A stretch of DNA of 64,000 nucleotides from Parasporobacterium sp. (GTDB lineage: Bacteria; Bacillota; Clostridia; Lachnospirales; Lachnospiraceae). Both the position numbers and the translations under genes were made by a program. The notes below the pieces were generated by a model. That model made no database searches and was not told where the DNA came from. It worked only from the letters and a program-made list of their open reading frames with translations. How positions within the stretch are numbered: the stretch's first letter is position 1; the number at the start of each line of letters is the position of its first letter. Of this stretch, positions 25,507 to 33,070 are shown in pieces. Where the stretch lies: NCBI GenBank assembly GCA_017459985.1, contig JAFUBX010000036.1, positions 1-64,000 of the forward strand. Direction: 5' to 3'.

Positions 25507-27108
25507 TCACAGATATTTATTGGCTCTGATCCGGTCTATGAATTCCGCGTTGTTCCGGGTTCTGAGGAACAGATCCAGGATTTTCTCGGTTGCCTCATCC
25601 GCTCTGAGACCGCCGGTTGCCTTGTGGATAATGTAAGCGGCCTCCTGCTCCGGAATGCTCAGAAGCAGGTCATCCCGTCTGGTCCCCGATTTGGAAATAT
25701 CAATTGCCGGGAACACTCTCTTTTCCTGGAGTTTTCTGTCCAGGATCAGTTCCATATTGCCGGTTCCCTTAAATTCTTCATAGACCACATCGTCCATCTT
25801 GCTTCCGGTCTCCACCAGGGCGGTGGCCAGAATCGTAAGGCTCCCGCCTTCCCGGATGTTCCGGGCGGCTCCAAAGAACCGTTTCGGCATATAAAGCGCT
25901 GCGGGATCCAGACCGCCGGAAAGGGTTCGGCCGCTGGGGGGTACCAGAAGATTATAGGCTCTGGCCAGTCTGGTGATGCTGTCCAGCAGGATAATCACAT
26001 CCTTGCCCATTTCCACCAGCCTCTTTGCCCGCTCGATCACCATCTCGGAAACCCGCTTATGGTGTTCCGGCAGTTCATCGAAGGTGGAATAAATCACTTC
26101 CACCCGTTCCCCTTTGATATCTTCTTTGATATCCGTCACTTCCTCCGGTCTCTCATCGATCAGCAGGATCAGGATATAGACTTCCGGATTATTCTTCTGG
26201 ATGGAATGGGCGACCCCTTTCAGAAGGGTTGTTTTTCCGGCTTTCGGCGGAGAGACGATCATGCCTCTCTGCCCCTTCCCGATGGGCGAGATCAGATCAA
26301 ATACCCGCATAGCAATGTTGCGGACTCCGATCTGCTCCAGTTTCAGCCGTTTCTCCGGAAAGATGGGGGTCAAATCCTCGAAGTTCTTGCGGTTCTGCAC
26401 TTCACTGGGAAGGACTCCGTTCACCCGGTCCAGATGAAGAAGGGCTCCGAATTTCTCGTTCTGTGTTCTGATCCGGACCTTCCCGGTCAGGATATCTCCG
26501 GTCCTTAAGCCGAATTTCTTGATCTGGGAGGGGGAAACATAGACATCGTTATCTCCCGGAAGGTAATTGTCGCTCCGGATAAATCCGTATCCGTCCGCCA
26601 TGATCTCCAGGATCCCGTCTGCTATGATTCCGGAATCCAGTTTTGTCTCCGGCGCTTCCTCTTCCTTCGTTTCCCGAATGTCCGCCACAGGCTCTTCCGG
26701 GGCTTCTTTTTCCGGCTCCTTCTGCGCTTCCGCCGGTTCCGGTTTTTTCACATTGTCCTTCTCTTTTGCGCTGGCTTTTTCCGATGTTTTTTTCTTCGGT
26801 CTGGAAGATTTTTCATTGGAACGTTTTGCCGGCCGGTCCGTTTTCTTCGGACTTTCGTCCTGCTTTTTGGGACTTTCGTCCTGTTTTTTCGGAGTCTCTT
26901 CCTGTTTCTTCAGGTTCTCTGCCGCTTTTTTCTCAGCTCTGGCTGCCTTCCTGGCAGCAGCCTCCTCCTGCTGTTTCTGCTCTTCCGCCATGACCATCAG
27001 GCGGTCGATCAGTTCCGCCTTCTTCAGGCCTGAAATACCCTTCAGGCCGTTTGCTTTCGCAATTTCTCTTAACTGAGCAAGGGGGAGCGAATTTAGTTTT
27101 TCTCTCAT
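25507..27108 (-). CDS. rho: transcription termination factor Rho
   Basis: 533 residues, about 100 longer than E. coli Rho because of a Lys/Glu/Pro-rich low-complexity insert (about residues 45-155, with three near-identical PKKQDES units) between the N-terminal SAP-like Rho_N helices and the RNA-binding cold-shock fold. The motor is intact: Walker [11 protein letters not shown], Walker [14 protein letters not shown] and R loops ([28 protein letters not shown]). Such charged inserts are known in Rho of several phyla and can alter RNA binding. Own promoter at 27199-27227 just past trmD. Confidence 0.96.
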   Translation of the reverse strand: MREKLNSLPLAQLREIAKANGLKGISGLKKAELIDRLMVMAEEQKQQEEAAARKAARAEKKAAENLKKQEETPKKQDESPKKQDESPKKTDRPAKRSNEKSSRPKKKTSEKASAKEKDNVKKPEPAEAQKEPEKEAPEEPVADIRETKEEEAPETKLDSGIIADGILEIMADGYGFIRSDNYLPGDNDVYVSPSQIKKFGLRTGDILTGKVRIRTQNEKFGALLHLDRVNGVLPSEVQNRKNFEDLTPIFPEKRLKLEQIGVRNIAMRVFDLISPIGKGQRGMIVSPPKAGKTTLLKGVAHSIQKNNPEVYILILLIDERPEEVTDIKEDIKGERVEVIYSTFDELPEHHKRVSEMVIERAKRLVEMGKDVIILLDSITRLARAYNLLVPPSGRTLSGGLDPAALYMPKRFFGAARNIREGGSLTILATALVETGSKMDDVVYEEFKGTGNMELILDRKLQEKRVFPAIDISKSGTRRDDLLLSIPEQEAAYIIHKATGGLRADEATEKILDLFLRTRNNAEFIDRIRANKYL

Positions 27109-27198
27109 AAAAACCTCTCGTAAACTGTGCAGTTTATGAAAAATAATGGGATTCTTTCCGGAAATGACAGAATGACAGAATTGGCTTCATTCGGGTGC

Positions 27199-27227
27199 AT
27201 TATACACAATGAGGCGTCAAATTGCAA
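27199..27227 (-). promoter_or_regulatory. rho promoter
   Basis: Minus strand TTGCAA (27222-27227), 17-base spacer, perfect TATAAT (27199-27204), directly abutting the trmD stop codon. The leader is about 85 bases and contains a duplicated TTCTGTCA, possibly relevant to Rho autoregulation. Confidence 0.8.
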
Positions 27228-27229
27228 CC

Positions 27230-28021
27230 TCAGTTTTCTTCCAGCAGATCCGGACGGCGGATCCGCGTCCTTTCTACGGATTGTTTTCTTCTCCAGGCAT
27301 CGATCCTGGCATGATCCCCGGAAAGAAGGATCTCCGGGACCTTCAGTCCCATAAACTCCTCCGGGCGGGTGTACTGGGGATATTCCAGCAGTTTCAGGCT
27401 CCGGCCCTGTGCGGTCCGGAGCAGATCTCCGTAGACTTCCTTCCGGACCTTTCTGGTAAACTCCTGTTCCGGTTGAAAGGTGCTGAAGCTCTCCTCTTCC
27501 CCGGACAGGGCGTTGGAAAGGACTCCCGGCACCATCCGGCTGACGGCATCCACCATGACCATCGCCGGCAGTTCACCTCCTGTAAGGACATAATCCCCGA
27601 TCGAGACCTCCTCCGCCTCCATCAGTTCCAGAACTCTCTGATCCACGCCTTCATAATGTCCGCAGAGAATGATCAGATCCTCCTCTTCTGCCAGTTCCCG
27701 GGCCATCTCCTGATTAAATCGCCGGCCCGCCGGACTGGTGTACAATACCCGGGGCTTTTTTTGTTCCCCGGATCCGGTGCGGCTGCTGATCTGACGGCAC
27801 ACATCCAGATAGGCATCATAAATCGGCTGGCACTTCAGCACCATGCCGGCTCCTCCTCCGAAGGGAGTGTCATCTACATGTCCGTGTTTTTCATTGGTGT
27901 ATTCTCTGAAATTCACTGTATGGATCCGGATCAGCCCGGCATTCGCTGCTCTGCCGAGAATGCTGGCGGACAGTCCCTGCCCGATCATGTCCGGAAACAG
28001 GGTCAGAATATGAAAATTCAT
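27230..28021 (-). CDS. trmD: tRNA (guanosine(37)-N1)-methyltransferase
   Basis: 263 residues. TrmD methylates G37 next to the anticodon and prevents +1 frameshifting. The trefoil-knot SPOUT core is evident: FGGGAGMVLKCQPI, LCGHYEGVDQRV, SIGDYVLTGGELPAMVMVDA. ATG overlaps the rimM stop (ATGA), showing coupling. In most Firmicutes rplS follows trmD; here the next gene is rho under its own promoter, so rplS is elsewhere. Confidence 0.97.
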   Translation of the reverse strand: MNFHILTLFPDMIGQGLSASILGRAANAGLIRIHTVNFREYTNEKHGHVDDTPFGGGAGMVLKCQPIYDAYLDVCRQISSRTGSGEQKKPRVLYTSPAGRRFNQEMARELAEEEDLIILCGHYEGVDQRVLELMEAEEVSIGDYVLTGGELPAMVMVDAVSRMVPGVLSNALSGEEESFSTFQPEQEFTRKVRKEVYGDLLRTAQGRSLKLLEYPQYTRPEEFMGLKVPEILLSGDHARIDAWRRKQSVERTRIRRPDLLEEN

Positions 28022-28542
28022 AGAAGTCCTTTCATGACATTGACGGTGATCACGCTGTTTTCGATATCCACCTGCAGAATGCAGGAGGGAATGACGGGGA
28101 GCAGAAGTTCTCCTCCGGACGGAGTTTCCACCAGATAAACGTCGTTGGCCCCTGTCTGCAGCACATCCCGGACCACACCGAGTTCCTGTCCGGCAAAGGT
28201 TTCAGACTGATCTGAGGCTTTCACGCGGCATCCGATCAGGTCCGCAATGTAGTATTCTCCCTCCTCCAGGGGCTGGGCCTGATCCCGGCGGATCATAATA
28301 TCGGTTCCCGCATATCCCTGGATCTCTTCCGGGTTCTGAAAACAGGCAAATTTGACGATTGCCAGATTCTTAAAATATTTCACGCTCTCAATGGATGTGG
28401 CGATCTCCCCTTTCGGGGTTCTTAAAATCACTTCATCCACTTCCTCAAACCGTTCCGGGTAATCCGTAGTCGGAAATACCTTAACTTCTCCATGCACTCC
28501 ATGGGGTCTCGTAATGACTCCGATTCGTAAATACTGTTCCAT
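28018..28542 (-). CDS. rimM: 16S rRNA processing protein RimM
   Basis: 174 residues. RimM helps assemble the 30S head and binds S19. The N-terminal RimM beta-barrel starts LRIGVITRPHGVHGEVKVFPTTD, and the PRC-barrel-like C-terminal half carries YYIADLIGCRV and VRDVLQTGANDVYLVE. Standard operon neighbour of trmD and rpsP. Confidence 0.95.
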   Translation of the reverse strand: MEQYLRIGVITRPHGVHGEVKVFPTTDYPERFEEVDEVILRTPKGEIATSIESVKYFKNLAIVKFACFQNPEEIQGYAGTDIMIRRDQAQPLEEGEYYIADLIGCRVKASDQSETFAGQELGVVRDVLQTGANDVYLVETPSGGELLLPVIPSCILQVDIENSVITVNVMKGLL

Positions 28543-28594
28543 AAAAGATCTGCCGATAAATTAAAAGTTTCTGAAAAAAGCAGCAGACACCGCG

Positions 28595-28828
28595 TTATTC
28601 AACGATGTCCACTACTACTTTCTTATTCTCTTTGATAGCCACAGTCTTAACCACTGTTCTGATTGATTTTGCTATTCGGCCCTTTTTTCCGATGACTTTT
28701 CCCATATCTTCCTTTGCGACATTCAGCGAAAGAACAATGGTACCGTCGTCTTCAACTGTTTGGGTGACCGTAACCTCATCTGGATTATCAACAAGAGCCT
28801 TAGCGATAACTTCGACTAATTCTTTCAT
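28595..28828 (-). CDS. khpA: KH-domain RNA-binding protein KhpA (YlqC)
   Basis: 77 residues. A single KH domain with the GxxG loop in VIGKKGRIAKSIRTVV. KhpA proteins dimerise or pair with KhpB (Jag) and bind many RNAs, affecting cell division and envelope growth in Firmicutes. Classic position between rpsP and rimM. Confidence 0.95.
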   Translation of the reverse strand: MKELVEVIAKALVDNPDEVTVTQTVEDDGTIVLSLNVAKEDMGKVIGKKGRIAKSIRTVVKTVAIKENKKVVVDIVE

Positions 28829-28842
28829 ATGTTGACCTTTCC

Positions 28843-29088
28843 TTATTTGATGATCCCTTCATTCTTAAATAATCTTGCAACGACATCTGTCGGCTGAGCA
28901 CCGTTTGCAAGCCATTTTTCAGCAGCTTCCTTGTCGATCACAACCTTTGCGGGTTCTTCATTCGGATCATAGGTTCCGACCTGATCGATAAAACGTCCGT
29001 CTCTGGGAGATCTGGAATCTGCTACGATAATTCTGTAAACGGGTGCTTTTTTCTTGCCTAATCTTGTTAATCTGATCTTTACTGCCAT
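28843..29088 (-). CDS. rpsP: 30S ribosomal protein S16
   Basis: 81 residues, full length. The N-terminal [20 protein letters not shown] and [21 protein letters not shown] are invariant S16 segments. It sits between ffh and khpA as in most Firmicutes. Confidence 0.97.
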   Translation of the reverse strand: MAVKIRLTRLGKKKAPVYRIIVADSRSPRDGRFIDQVGTYDPNEEPAKVVIDKEAAEKWLANGAQPTDVVARLFKNEGIIK

Positions 29089-29188
29089 GTTCTGTTACCT
29101 CAATCTTTCGTATTAATGATTTCTTTTTTGTATCTGAAATCACCCGGAGGGACCATGAAGTCCCGGTTGGATGAATTTTCAACGAGTG

Positions 29189-30574
29189 TCAGAATTTTCC
29201 GTTCCTAAGGCTCTTAATTCCTCTGAGTCCGCCCATCATACCGCCGATGCCGCCGAACCCGCCTTTGCCTTTCTTTCCTTTGCCGCCCATCTTCTTCATC
29301 AGCTGCTTCATCTGATCAAACTGCTTCACAAGACGGTTGACCTCGGCAATATCCACTCCGGCGCCCTTGGCGATCCGGTTTTTCCGGGAAGGATTCATCA
29401 GTTTCGGATTGTTCCGTTCCTTCGGAGTCATGGAATAAATGATAGCTTCGATCCTGGCAAGCTTCTTCTCATCCACGACCGCATCCGCCATATTTCCCAG
29501 GCCCAGCCCCGGCATCATCTTCAGCACTTCCGCGATCCCGCCCATTTTCTTCATCTGCTGCATGGAAAGGAGGTAGTCCTCAAAGGTGAACTCATTCTTT
29601 CTCATATGGGCAGCCAGCCGCTCGGCGTTTTCCTCATCCAGAGCTTCTTCCGCTTTCTCGATCAGCGACAGGACATCGCCCATACCCAGAATCCGGGAAG
29701 CCATACGGTCCGGATAGAAAACTTCCAGATCGGACAGTTTCTCGCCCATACCTGCATACAGGATCGGCACCTGGGTCACCTGCCGGACAGACAGGGCACT
29801 TCCGCCCCGGGTATCGCCGTCCAGCTTGGTCAGGATCACGCCGTCCACACCGATCCGTTCCTTGAATCCGGCTGCAATATTGACGGCATCCTGTCCGGTC
29901 ATGGCGTCCACCACCAGCAGGGTGTAGGTCACATCAATCCTGCCCTTGATCTCTTCCAGCTCTTCCATCATGTCTTCATCGATCTGCAGACGGCCTGCCG
30001 TATCGATAATGATCACGTTATAGTTGTTCTGTTTCGCCAGGTCCAGTCCTGCCTGCGCAATTTCAACAGCCTTATGCCCGGTTCCCATTTCAAATACCGG
30101 AACACCAACCTTTTCTCCGTTGATTTTCAGCTGTTCAATGGCCGCGGGACGATAGATATCACATCCCACCAGCAGCGGGCGTTTCCCCTGTTCCTTAAAC
30201 TTTCCGGCCAGTTTTGCTGCCGTAGTGGTCTTACCAGATCCCTGCAGGCCGGCCATCATGATAATGGTCTTGGCCATTCCCGGGAGCAGTTCCAGCGAGA
30301 CCGCTTCCCCTCCCATGAGTCTGGTAAGTTCTTCATTGACGATCTTAACCACCATTTGACCGGGGGTAAGACTCTTCATGACATCTTCACCGATGGCACG
30401 TTCCTTCACACTGTTGATGAACTGTTTTACCACCTTGAAGTTGACATCCGCCTCGAGAAGGGCCATCTTGACTTCTTTCAGGGCGACATCCACATCCGCT
30501 TCCGTCAGCCGGCCTTTTCCTCTGAGGTTTTTAAATACATTCTGTAGTTTTTCACTCAGGTTTTCAAATGCCAT
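29189..30574 (-). CDS. ffh: signal recognition particle GTPase Ffh
   Basis: 461 residues. The N and G domains carry GLQGSGKTTTAAKLA, DTAGRLQID, TKLDGDTRGGSALS; the methionine-rich M domain that binds 4.5S/6S RNA and signal peptides follows (LLSMQQMKKMGG, RIAKGAG, MKQLMKKMGG), ending in a Gly/Met/Lys tail. With FtsY it delivers ribosomes making membrane proteins. Preceded by ylxM, which stimulates Ffh in streptococci. Confidence 0.97.
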   Translation of the reverse strand: MAFENLSEKLQNVFKNLRGKGRLTEADVDVALKEVKMALLEADVNFKVVKQFINSVKERAIGEDVMKSLTPGQMVVKIVNEELTRLMGGEAVSLELLPGMAKTIIMMAGLQGSGKTTTAAKLAGKFKEQGKRPLLVGCDIYRPAAIEQLKINGEKVGVPVFEMGTGHKAVEIAQAGLDLAKQNNYNVIIIDTAGRLQIDEDMMEELEEIKGRIDVTYTLLVVDAMTGQDAVNIAAGFKERIGVDGVILTKLDGDTRGGSALSVRQVTQVPILYAGMGEKLSDLEVFYPDRMASRILGMGDVLSLIEKAEEALDEENAERLAAHMRKNEFTFEDYLLSMQQMKKMGGIAEVLKMMPGLGLGNMADAVVDEKKLARIEAIIYSMTPKERNNPKLMNPSRKNRIAKGAGVDIAEVNRLVKQFDQMKQLMKKMGGKGKKGKGGFGGIGGMMGGLRGIKSLRNGKF

Positions 30575-30595
30575 ACATTTTCACCAGGTATTTTG

Positions 30596-30659
30596 CCTGA
30601 ATCCTGCTTCCTCCTGATTCAGGAGTTTCCCATGATTCAGGAGTTTTCACGATTCAGGA
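30596..30659 (-). repeat. short tandem repeat between ylxM and ffh
   Basis: Three direct copies of TCCTGAATC on the minus strand (30651-30659, 30634-30642, 30616-30624; spacing 17-18) plus one inverted copy at 30596-30604 that can form an 8-bp hairpin with the last. Meaning unknown; it lies in the untranslated stretch before ffh. Confidence 0.6.
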
Positions 30660-30663
30660 TTCC

Positions 30664-30978
30664 TTATATCAGATCCAGGATCTCCGCCGCTTTCTCTCTG
30701 GCAGTTTCCAGATCCATACAGTTCTGGATCTCCGAGACCTTCTCCCGGATTTCCAGGAACCGCTCCACCAGCTTCAGCTTGTCCTCATAGCCGTCAAGCA
30801 GAGTGTTGCACCGCCGGATCGTATCGTAGACTCCCTGCCGGCTGATCCCGGCATCCGCCGCTATTTCTCCCAGAGAAAGATTCTGCTGGACATACGCCTC
30901 AAAAATTTCTTTCTGATGCTCCGTCAGAAGATCTCCGTAAAAATCATATAAAAGCGATTGTTTTACAAATGCTTCCAT
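30664..30978 (-). CDS. ylxM: SRP-associated DNA-binding-like protein YlxM (UPF0122)
   Basis: 104 residues. The sigma-factor-like helix-turn-helix (SLGEIAADAGISRQGVYDTI) and the N-terminal LLYDFYGDLLTEHQKEIFE are typical of YlxM. It associates with SRP in other Firmicutes. The start matches family homology, yet lies only 9 bases after the -10 box of its promoter, with no room for a ribosome site, so the mRNA may be leaderless or nearly so. Confidence 0.93.
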   Translation of the reverse strand: MEAFVKQSLLYDFYGDLLTEHQKEIFEAYVQQNLSLGEIAADAGISRQGVYDTIRRCNTLLDGYEDKLKLVERFLEIREKVSEIQNCMDLETAREKAAEILDLI

Positions 30979-30987
30979 AGCTTCGGT

Positions 30988-31016
30988 AATATACTATAGC
31001 CGGAAGGCTCTGTCAA
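30988..31016 (-). promoter_or_regulatory. promoter of the ylxM-ffh-rpsP-khpA-rimM-trmD operon
   Basis: Minus strand perfect TTGACA (31011-31016), 17-base spacer, TATATT (30988-30993). The expected transcription start is about 30981, two or three bases before the ylxM ATG at 30978. Confidence 0.85.
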
Positions 31017-31134
31017 GTATTTTCACTTTACACTCAAATCCTTTCCGTCGTGTTTTCTGCTGGACAGTCCTCTCTGCCCCACTTCCCGTCAATACGGGAG
31101 AGTTTCTGGCTATTTTCATCCTTTTGACCACATA

Positions 31135-31245
31135 GTCATGCGGAAAATGAAAACTTGAAAATACGCATGACATTCCGGATGGAAAAGTCATGCGGAAAAT
31201 GAAAACTTGAAAATACGCATGACATTCTGGCTGAAAAAGTCATCG
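31135..31245. repeat. 52-base tandem palindromic repeat
   Basis: Two nearly identical units (31135 and 31187) and the start of a third (31239) recur every 52 bases. Each unit opens GTCATGCG and, after 21 bases (GAAAATGAAAACTTGAAAAT...), closes CGCATGAC, so each can form an 8-bp hairpin. The 31017-31309 gap has no gene; besides this repeat it holds a duplicated GGCAATTA around 31253-31282. Confidence 0.9.
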
Positions 31246-31309
31246 GGAATACCGGCAATTATCTGCAGTAATACTGGCAATTACCGGAGGATTGTTATAA
31301 AATAGCAGT

Positions 31310-33070
31310 ATGTCTAATACCCGTTATTATAAAAAGAAGCGAAGAAGAAGCCGTGCCCATACTTACAGGCGCCGACAGATCAGACCGTTGTGGATCATCA
31401 TCCCTGCAGCCATTGTTATTCTGGCAGTCGTTCTTCTGATCGCGCTGCGCAAAGAAGAACCGGTCACATTTCAGAAGTATCTGGCCTCTGATTCCAAGGG
31501 GGTCTCTTTCTACTATATAAACGAAGAAGAACACCGTCTGATCAAATCCTCCGATTCCCTGCAGCGGGGAACCCTGGTCACAGATCTCAATCAGAACTAT
31601 TCCGAGAACGGGGTCGAATACGCGGTCATCGAATATAATGACAATCAGTTTTATGTTCCCCGTTCCGCCCTTGTGGATGATCCTCTGGATGTGATCCAGG
31701 AGACGGAGGTCTGGGTCCGGACTTCCACCACGATCTATGAGAACGAAACCGGACCGGAAATCGCTTCCTTCGCCAAAAAAGGAACCTGCCTGTCTGTTCT
31801 CGGTTATGATGAGATCCAGGAAGACGGAGCAATCCATAAATACAAAGTTCATTTTACGGACATGACCGGAAAGGATGTCACCGGCTGGGTATACGGAAAG
31901 TACATGGCGGCGTCCGAGCAGCAGTCCCTTGCCGTAAATACGGAGATTTATGAAATTCATAAAGACCGTATTTACAGCGGAAGGGATCTGCATGGCGGAC
32001 TTCCGACCACTTTGGACTGGTATCCGGTGGAGAAGCCCTCCTTCCCCGGCAACCCGATCTGCGACTATGCTTCCGCCATGTACATCACATCAAAGGCTCT
32101 GGACAATATTGATGCATATCTGGAGATTGCCAAGGCAAACGGGGTCAACTGCATGGTCATCAATATCAAGGGCGAGACAGGTATGTCCTATCCCGTTGAA
32201 GAAATCCGGGAACTTTCGCCGACCTCTTATGATCTCGTTTATTTCGGAAGCGCGCAAAGGTTCCAGGAGGCTGTCAGAAAATGCCAGGATGCAGGAATTT
32301 ACTGCATCGGCCGTATCATCCTGTTCAACGATGCGGTCTATGCCAAGGATCATCCGGAAGACTGCATCGAGTCCTCTTCCTCCACACAGACCTGGCCTTC
32401 TGCGTACAGCCGCAACTGCTGGTACTTCAACCTGGTCCTTGCAACAGCTGCCGTCAAGCTGTGCGGATTCAATGAAATCCAGTTTGACTACGTCCGTTTC
32501 CCGGAAGAATCCTACAGCATGTCCGAAAACGGCGACACCGATTTCAAGAACGTTTATGATGAAGAAAAGGCAGAGGCCATCCAGAACTTCTGTTATTATG
32601 CGTCCGATGTTCTTCACGAACTGGGTGTTTACATGTCCGTCGACGTCTTCGGCGAATGCGCCAATTCCTATGTAACCGCCTACGGCCAGTACTACCCCGC
32701 CCTGTCGCTGGTTGCTGACGCAATCAGTGCCATGCCCTACACAGATCACTATGGTCATCAGGTTGATACCTGGTCCGACCCGTATACCACGATCTTTGAA
32801 TGGGCGACCAAGGCCGCCCGCAGGCACAGCGAGACACCGACGCCTGCCATCGACCGTACCTGGGTAACCTGCTACGACGTTCCGAACTGGAACCCGACGA
32901 TTACCTGCGATGCGCATTATATCGCGGAACAGGCGCAGGCTCTGGCGGATGCCGGACTGACTGGCGGATTCATGACCTGGAACGGCATTTCAAATCTTGA
33001 TAAATACACCCTGATCGCCAATGCCTGGGATCATATCTATACCCCCGGTACCCCGAGGATCGAATATTAA
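31310..33070 (+). CDS. membrane-anchored DUF4015 glycoside hydrolase-like protein, paralogue 1
   Basis: 586 residues. A strongly basic cytoplasmic tail (KKKRRRSRAHTYRRRQ) is followed by one transmembrane segment (27-46), two SH3-like wall-binding stretches (about 55-215) and a TIM-barrel domain of the putative glycosyl hydrolase family DUF4015 (PF13200; about 260-580). Acidic residues in NEIQFDYVRFPEE (about 386-398) and SVDVFGE (about 442) occupy likely catalytic positions. It should act on the outer side of the membrane, on wall or exopolysaccharide. Paralogue of 37704-39380, which lies beyond two genes of the opposite strand. GGAGG stands 19 bases before ATG, too far for a normal ribosome site; a TATAAAAT box lies just before the ATG. 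The stop codon overlaps that of the convergent gene. Confidence 0.88.
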   Translation: MSNTRYYKKKRRRSRAHTYRRRQIRPLWIIIPAAIVILAVVLLIALRKEEPVTFQKYLASDSKGVSFYYINEEEHRLIKSSDSLQRGTLVTDLNQNYSENGVEYAVIEYNDNQFYVPRSALVDDPLDVIQETEVWVRTSTTIYENETGPEIASFAKKGTCLSVLGYDEIQEDGAIHKYKVHFTDMTGKDVTGWVYGKYMAASEQQSLAVNTEIYEIHKDRIYSGRDLHGGLPTTLDWYPVEKPSFPGNPICDYASAMYITSKALDNIDAYLEIAKANGVNCMVINIKGETGMSYPVEEIRELSPTSYDLVYFGSAQRFQEAVRKCQDAGIYCIGRIILFNDAVYAKDHPEDCIESSSSTQTWPSAYSRNCWYFNLVLATAAVKLCGFNEIQFDYVRFPEESYSMSENGDTDFKNVYDEEKAEAIQNFCYYASDVLHELGVYMSVDVFGECANSYVTAYGQYYPALSLVADAISAMPYTDHYGHQVDTWSDPYTTIFEWATKAARRHSETPTPAIDRTWVTCYDVPNWNPTITCDAHYIAEQAQALADAGLTGGFMTWNGISNLDKYTLIANAWDHIYTPGTPRIEY

